This document shows positions 58,299 to 64,000 of a stretch of 64,000 bases of DNA, in pieces (position 1 is the stretch's first letter; each line of letters begins with the position of its first letter). The DNA is from Talpa occidentalis (taxonomy: Eukaryota > Chordata > Mammalia > Eulipotyphla > Talpidae), in NCBI RefSeq assembly GCF_014898055.3, contig NW_023604295.1:134570676-134634675 (forward strand), written 5' to 3'. The notes beneath the pieces are model-generated. The model saw nothing but the letters and a program-made list of their open reading frames with translations. It made no database searches and had not been told where the DNA came from. The position numbers and the translations under genes are program-made.

Positions 58299-60071
58299 TC
58301 TGGAAGCCAAAGCAAAAGAATGATTATTTTGCTTTACTGAAAAGTAGTTTTCAGTGAGGTAAGAAGTCACAGGCATCAATCAGTATCACAATACCTATAA
58401 GCCAATGCCTGTGTTTTCCCAGACAGACTTCTCTACTTATGAAGGTTAGTGCCTTGCTGCTCACTTGTAGGGGGTTACGATGAGATGCATAGTGGCCTGG
58501 TTACCAATTAACATGTGGGAGATCCTGTTAAACCTCAGGAATCTCCAATCAACTGGTCTGCAGAAAAACCATGTAACATGCACCCATGCATGGGGGATTT
58601 CTGAGAAATAACTAGGGTTATTCTTCACATTTTTAAAAACCCTTATTTCCACCCCCACCCCCTGCTATTTAGCTTAAATTTAACACACACTGTAAATAAA
58701 AGATCCAGACGTTATTAGATCAGGAAAACTGCATAGTAAATAGACCCAATTCATTTCCATGAATTTATAACTTATTGAGTAAGAAGCTAATATAACTCAA
58801 CATCACAGTAGAATTTGTTCTGACTCAGTTTAAGGATGGATTACAAAGAAAGCACTTGAAAATTGGTAAAATTAAATTCCTGATTTTTGGCAAGAGCGAT
58901 TAAAATATTATTTGTGCAATAGTCTCATAAAAGTGAAAAACAATGAGACCCACCTTGAGCCATATCTGGGTCTAATCATTCCCTTATCTGGTGGTGATGA
59001 AGAGGTCAAAGGGAACTGAGAGAAATGCAGCAAATAAGCAGAGAGAAGTGATTTAGAAAGAGAGTTCAAAAGAATTTCTACTGTGCAGTTAAATAATACC
59101 TAGGGTTCAGCCTCTCCTGACTGCAAATGCTAGAAAAGAGGATTTACAGCAAGGCTGGGCAGAGCAGATGTTACGTAAGAAACCGGCAGCCCAGTCACAC
59201 TGCCAGATGTCAGGTCCACAGGCAACTCTGAGATCCAAGTTCCTTCTCAGATTCGTGGCACAGTGACTAAAGGAGGCTCTTCAGTGGCGTGTGACAGAGT
59301 TTAGCAGAAACAAGTTTGAAATCTGGCTCCGGATTCCACCCTTACTACTGCCTCTAGAACATTGTATTTTAAGATGGGAGGGGAGCATTAGAACCAGGAC
59401 AAGGGAGTGGTGGCTTAGGTTGGGAGTATGCGTCTCTCTGGACAGGGCGTCTGGAGGATGTGACAAGGATAAGGAGATTGGCCTGGTCACAGACATCAGG
59501 CCCACTTTTGCAAGACTGCTTGTGTGTTCTATGGTGGCCCCATTCGGTCATTAGAAGACCTGTCCTCCTGATTTACCATCATTACTGAAAACGGTCAGGA
59601 TGACTCATAACCCTCTTAGCAGGGCCTCCTCCTCTTCGCCTCCGCTGGTGCCAGTGGCGCCAGTGCACCGAGGAAGGAGGGCACAGAAGTACAAGAGTAG
59701 TTTGTCACAGGAAAAGGTGGCTTCAGGCCATGAGCTTGAGGCCCCTCAGACAGGTTTGCTATGTTAGGGGAACAAAATCTGTGACCCTCTATTAGCCTAA
59801 ACTCCCTGCGAGATGGGGAGCAAGAAGGGTGTGTACTCTCCAGGAGGGGAGACCAAAGAAATGACTTAAGGGCATACCTAGTTTTATCTAAATACTTGTT
59901 GATAAAAGTGACAGGAAATTTTACACCCCCCCCCATTGTTAAAGGAGTATAAACAAATGTAAAGCTGTAAAATGCAGTATGTGCAGAGAAAGTAGGGCAA
60001 AGCTTAGGTAGTTCAGATAAAATGGAACATTATAGAGTAATGGTGTGTAAATTTTATGCTTAGGTCATGAC
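58299..60071. other. Unassigned sequence
   Basis: Frames at 58461-58658, 59281-59554 (both strands) and 59616-59936 (106 codons, minus) have no domain. A C9 run is at 59926-59934. No repeat was recognised. Confidence 0.4.
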
Positions 60072-60145
60072 TTTTTTTTTAAAAGATTTATTTATGCATG
60101 TAAGAACTGGGGTACAGGCCAGAGGTGTGGAAAATACAGAACAGG
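60072..60145 (-). mobile_element. tRNA-derived SINE, old subfamily, truncated copy 9
   Basis: Only the tail side remains: 'aaagatttatttatgcatgt', 'aagaactggggtacaggcca' and 'gaggtgtgg', then the SINE is lost apart from a possible 'acagaacagg' remnant. The pol III head is absent. Confidence 0.8.
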
Positions 60146-60189
60146 GGTGTTACTGATGTGGCAATTATAAAGAAATCTTTTTTTAATTA

Positions 60190-60330
60190 AACCATTTAAT
60201 CTTAATAGTAATTCTATGTATGGTACTATTAGTAGTATGATTACAATATAAAGAAACTGAGACAGAAAAGTTAATTAAGTAGTTTTAGTGCCATAGCCAG
60301 TAAATGGAAGAACAGGGATTCTGTAAAGAA
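60190..60330 (-). repeat. MIR SINE
   Basis: 'taatagtaattctatgtatg', 'aagaaactgagacagaaaag' and 'gccatagccagtaaatggaa' form a complement MIR. Confidence 0.7.
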
Positions 60331-60602
60331 CTCTTGATGGAAATAAAGTATCCTAATTAATGTATCACATTCAAAACAAGTATTTGAAAAGTGCTTAAAG
60401 TGACTACTTAATTGAAAGTCTACCCTTTTCACTGCAAGTAATTTCTTAGAAATGATTTAATAACTGGATGATTATAGCAGGACACTGTAGATCTTCAGCC
60501 CAAAAACTTTAAGTACTGAGGTTGTCTCTGATGAAACTACCAGGACTAAAAAGGGGAGTATTTCTTCAGTATTAATTAGGTATTCTAGTCTGCGGTTTTA
60601 AG

Positions 60603-60760
60603 TATCATTTCATACAAACATATATATGTATTAGTTTATATATATTAGTTTATATATAACTAATATATATTAGTTATATATATTAATATATTAATATATA
60701 TCATTTCATACAAACTAATATATATATGTGTGTGTGTGTATATATATATATATATAAATA
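60603..60760. repeat. AT-rich palindrome and microsatellite
   Basis: A 17-bp direct repeat 'tatcatttcatacaaac' (60603-60619 and 60699-60715) brackets a 32-bp perfect palindrome at 60651-60682 centred on 'actaatatatattagt'. A TG run and a TA run follow at about 60727-60757. Confidence 0.95.
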
Positions 60761-61814
60761 CTATTGGCCATATTTTAAAAATCCACTGATACCTGGGTAA
60801 GGCTGGCCTGGATAGCAGCATGAAGAGGAAGTAACTCTTTGATTTTCTCATGTTTCTCTCAGGCAACTCATCTTAGGCATTCACGATGCTTTCTGGCCAC
60901 TCAGCACGACCATGCGGGCTGACTGCAGTTCTCCTTGGAGTCCATATCCCTCTTCTCCCCCACCCTCATTAACACTCCCAGCCCCCTTGTGCTCAGAGTT
61001 CAGCTGCTTGTTAGGTTGAGTTCAGATGATGCATTCATAATGCCTTGTCACGCAAATTGGGACTCTACGACGTTTGCATACTGAGAGCAGAATGTTCCTC
61101 TGCAGGAATGAATCTTTCATGGCAGCACGTCAGTATCTTTGAATGGGGACCTTTCAAGACTGCTCAAGTGATCCTGTTTAGGAATCTGCCTCCAGCATCT
61201 TCCCTTGTTTGAGCTGAGGCTCTTGCCCTTAACACGGTGGCATTTGCCTTTGATGTGTTGACATCAGAATGGACGGGTGTCTCATGACGGCCCAGGTGCT
61301 GGGCACCTGCTATTAACTCCTTTCTTCTCCAAGGAAGAGAAAGGTCAGACTGCCAGGACCACCAGTGTCACAGAGCTGGTTTGTCTTGACTCATTTTCCA
61401 TCTACCACTCTGTGCCCTTCATTTTGGGACTTCTGAAGAGGTGGTAAGGATGAGATATTTTAGACACTGGAGGGAACATCTCCTGCCATGAGATTTTTAG
61501 AGGCACGTAGAAACCGTTCCTGTGTTCTGTGTTGTGCATCCCTTGGCCGCAAGAGCAGCTGAGGGTGTGAGCTGAGGTTCAAGCATTCCTCTGCTCAGAC
61601 ACTGTGCCCATGGCTCTTTACCTCGTCTTCCTCAAGGGTTTTGTAGGATTTCAAATGCACAGCTGTGGCTTCCTTCCTGTTTCAGCAACCAACTCTCTGT
61701 CTTCATTGTGCAAATTCTTCTAAAGCAACAGGAATTCAGATATCAAATGATACATTTGAATATATTTCTATGGACAAAAAGCAACAATGGGCTCCAGACA
61801 GCTTTGGCTATCAA
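60761..61814. other. Unassigned sequence
   Basis: No repeat, exon or RNA is recognised in this moderate-GC stretch. Confidence 0.45.
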
Positions 61815-61819
61815 ATAGA

Positions 61820-62161
61820 GTTTACTAATTTGAAAAAATGGGGTGAGAGGGAGGGAGGAGGTGGGGGAAACTCATGTGTGATGATAGAATTGTTCTGTAT
61901 CTTGACTGTGGTGGTGGATACGCAACCCTACACTTGATAAAATTGTATAGAATTACACACACAAATACAACTGAATATGGTAAAACTGGGGAAATCCGAT
62001 TAATATTGGGGAATTGTATCAATGTTGGTACTGTGATTGCAATAGTGTACTATAGGTTTTCAAGATGGTACCATTGAGGGGAGCTGGGTAAGGGTGCAGA
62101 GGATATCCCTGTACCAGTTTTTAGAACTGAGTGTGAATCTACCATCCTCTCAGAAAAACCC
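61820..62161 (+). mobile_element. L1 (L1M-like) 3' UTR
   Basis: A good sense L1 3' UTR: 'tgtgatgatagaattgttct', 'tatcttgactgtggtggtgg', 'ccctacacttgataaaattg', 'gcaatagtgtactataggtt' and 'atggtaccattgaggggagc', ending near 'ctctcagaaaaaccc'. Short frames on both strands are incidental. Confidence 0.8.
61840..61867 (+). other. G-quadruplex motif in an L1 3' UTR
   Basis: G runs at 61840-61843, 61849-61851, 61853-61855 and 61863-61867 with loops of 5, 1 and 7 bases. It lies at the start of the L1 3' UTR, where polypurine G-rich tracts are known. Confidence 0.8.
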
Positions 62162-62239
62162 TTTAAGTCTATTTGTGAATATAGAATAAAAACACGTTAT
62201 TCTTATAGCAGAAAGTCTTTCAGGTATAGCTACATTTTA

Positions 62240-62532
62240 GCTACAAAGAAATTTTTTTAAAGATTTATTTATTTATGCATACAAGAACCCCGGTACAGGC
62301 CAGAGGTACAGGGGTGAGAAGATTCACCAGAGACAGTGGGGAATAGAACAGGCAGAATGAGTGAAATACACTGCTGAGGGGAGCAGCGGGTAAGACAGGA
62401 GAGGTCTGCTGTGCCATGTGGGTAAGCTCCCTGGCCGGGAATCGAACTTGTGCTGCAGTGGCTGCGGACAGCTTCATAGTTCTGTGCTTACCCCCTTGTG
62501 CCACCAGGGAGGCCCTGCTACAAAGAAATTTT
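62240..62532 (-). mobile_element. tRNA-derived SINE, old subfamily, copy 10
   Basis: A complete minus copy with the 16-bp perfect duplication 'gctacaaagaaatttt' (62240-62255 and 62517-62532). The complement of an A box TGGCACAAGGG (fits TRGYNNARNGG) is at 62493-62503 and a B box with one mismatch (AGTTCGATTCC) at 62438-62448. AAAGATTTATTTATTT on the left is the complement of the AATAAA/TCTTT tail. This is the best preserved member of the old group. Confidence 0.93.
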
Positions 62533-64000
62533 AACTATAAAAAAATTTTATCTTTATAAAGAAATTTTACCTAAAGACAAAGAAAAATAGATCATCCAGC
62601 TTTTCTGCTTTTATAATCATTCAGTAACACTCATTGCTTTAAAATGATTGAGAATAAAATGTTTGACCAATGGGTAGTTTGGCTAAGGAAACTTAATGAG
62701 CTTGTATGAAATATAACTCACCAATTTCAAATGATTCACAGAAAATGAAATACATTTAACTCAGTCACCTCTAATCCACTATGGAAGGAGAGAAGGTAAC
62801 AAAAAATTGGCATGATACAAGAATAACACATATATATTTTTAAATTTGGGTTAATTTTTTTTTTTTAGGATCTGGCAAAGTTAGAAATCTTATATCTCAA
62901 TAATTACTATGATGACAAAAAATTTAAAACATATTCTGCATATTGAAAAACTTAACAATCACCAATAACCTGTATTAGAATGTATTTAATTTTCTGCAAT
63001 TTTTGAGTTCCTAAAATTTGCTAATATCATGTTGAAGACATTTCTATAAGGTAATGCCAGTCCAATTTTTTTGTAACATTTCAGTTTTAAAATAAGTTCA
63101 AACATGATAAACACTAAAATTCATTTTTATGTTCAACAGATAGAGTGTCTAGTATGTAGTAGATGAATTTTCTCACACAATCTATCCTTTCATCAGGCAT
63201 TTTACTTCATGCATAATAACTTGGTGTATTGGCCTAACAGCTGACCTAATGCTAGCAGAGAAGGAAAAGGAAACCTTGATGGTTAGAATTATGAATCTTT
63301 TTGAAACTTTCAGACAACTTTGTTCACCTCACTAAATGGCTAGGTGGAAGAGGTCTGCGGCACCAGCAGACATAATCATCTCCACCACGGGCACTGATGC
63401 TTTTAGAGCTCACCAGTGTACGATGACTTCATTGTCATCATGAGAATCTTTAAGAAATACATACTGCACGGCATTTTCTTAAATGCAACAACAGAAAGCC
63501 CTCTCTGATTTTGCAGTAATGCTCTACTACTGTGCTATAGCCCTCTCTCCCCCCCCACCCCAACCCTAATTTTGTTAAAAGTTCTAAGCTTTGGTGATTT
63601 TTTGCATGCCACCGGGATTCCTAGTTCATAATAAACTTTAAAGGTCTCAATGTTAAGGAAACCCATTCCAGTGGTAGGGAAAGTTTTTTTTAATTCATGT
63701 TACTGTATCAACTTTTACATTTTTGGCTTATTTATTACTTAATATCTTTGGGAAAATTATTTTTCCCTTTGTGTCTTCATTTTGCCTAATAGTGTAAATG
63801 AAGTTGGTGCCGGCTCTAATTCATGTGCTAAATAAAAATACTTCCATATGCTACTTAACACATATATGCACTTCTTTTCAGTTTGTCACTTCTAATGGTC
63901 TTTCAAAACCATTTAGTGAGACAACTAATCCGACAGTTTATTCATCTTTTTACTGCTGTTGGACTATCCTTTATTAATGAAGCCCTTTGGGCATCTCAGA
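62533..64000. other. AT-rich unassigned sequence
   Basis: No repeat or frame over 60 codons is recognised. A C-rich run at 63541-63566 gives a G-quadruplex motif on the minus strand. Confidence 0.45.
63541..63566 (-). other. G-quadruplex motif on the minus strand
   Basis: C runs on the plus strand at 63541-63543, 63549-63556, 63558-63561 and 63564-63566 with loops of 5, 1 and 2 bases. Confidence 0.8.

Noticed and set aside
59616..59936. 106-codon minus-strand frame
   Set aside because: No recognised domain, and the start follows a C9 run. Nothing supports expression.

Overview
The window is nuclear DNA from a placental mammal. The evidence is its repeat content: L1 fragments that still encode a recognisable ORF2 C-terminus, ancient MIR and L2 copies shared by all mammals, a MER5A-like hAT relic, an MLT2-like ERVL LTR, a gammaretrovirus-style LTR, and ten copies of a tRNA-derived SINE with A and B boxes. 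Alu, B1/B2, BovB, VES-type bat SINEs and the usual carnivore or horse SINEs were not seen. The SINE is probably lineage-specific, within Laurasiatheria by its look, but I cannot name the order.

I find no supportable protein-coding gene, exon, CpG island or structural RNA gene. The longest open frames (about 120-130 codons) lie in a pyrimidine-rich tract and in unmatched sequence, and none shows a protein domain. The only recognisable protein coding is the decayed end of L1 ORF2 at about 9.4, 38.4 and 44.6 kb, all on the minus strand. The window is best read as intergenic or intronic.

Layout: 0-5 kb, old L1 and MIR debris. 5-18.4 kb, four CpG-rich young SINEs (5.1, 6.3, 15.2, 18.1 kb), a 5'-truncated L1 with target-site duplications (9.1-9.7 kb) and a plus-strand L1 3' end (12.7-13.2 kb). 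19.8-30.4 kb, L2, MIR, an MLT2-like LTR, three related LTR-like fragments, a small minisatellite, and older SINE copies, one of which splits a MIR. 34-39.2 kb, one SINE, several L1 3' ends, and a complex fold-back duplication at the 5' end of a very short L1 insertion (37.03-37.30 kb). 39.2-44 kb, a long block with little recognisable repeat. 44-50 kb, L1, MER5A-like element, MIR. 50-64 kb, L2 copies, a pyrimidine tract, SINEs, a minus-strand retroviral LTR, an AT palindrome and an L1 3' end.

There are no operons or interacting genes. The parts relate through retrotransposition: the SINE would have been copied by L1 machinery, and most copies carry 10-17 bp target-site duplications. The most useful observations are the structure and subfamilies of this T+ type SINE, the templated rearrangement at 37.0 kb, the LTR cluster at 24.7-26.8 kb, and several canonical G-quadruplex motifs. 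Repeat family names are from memory of typical sequences, not from a search.
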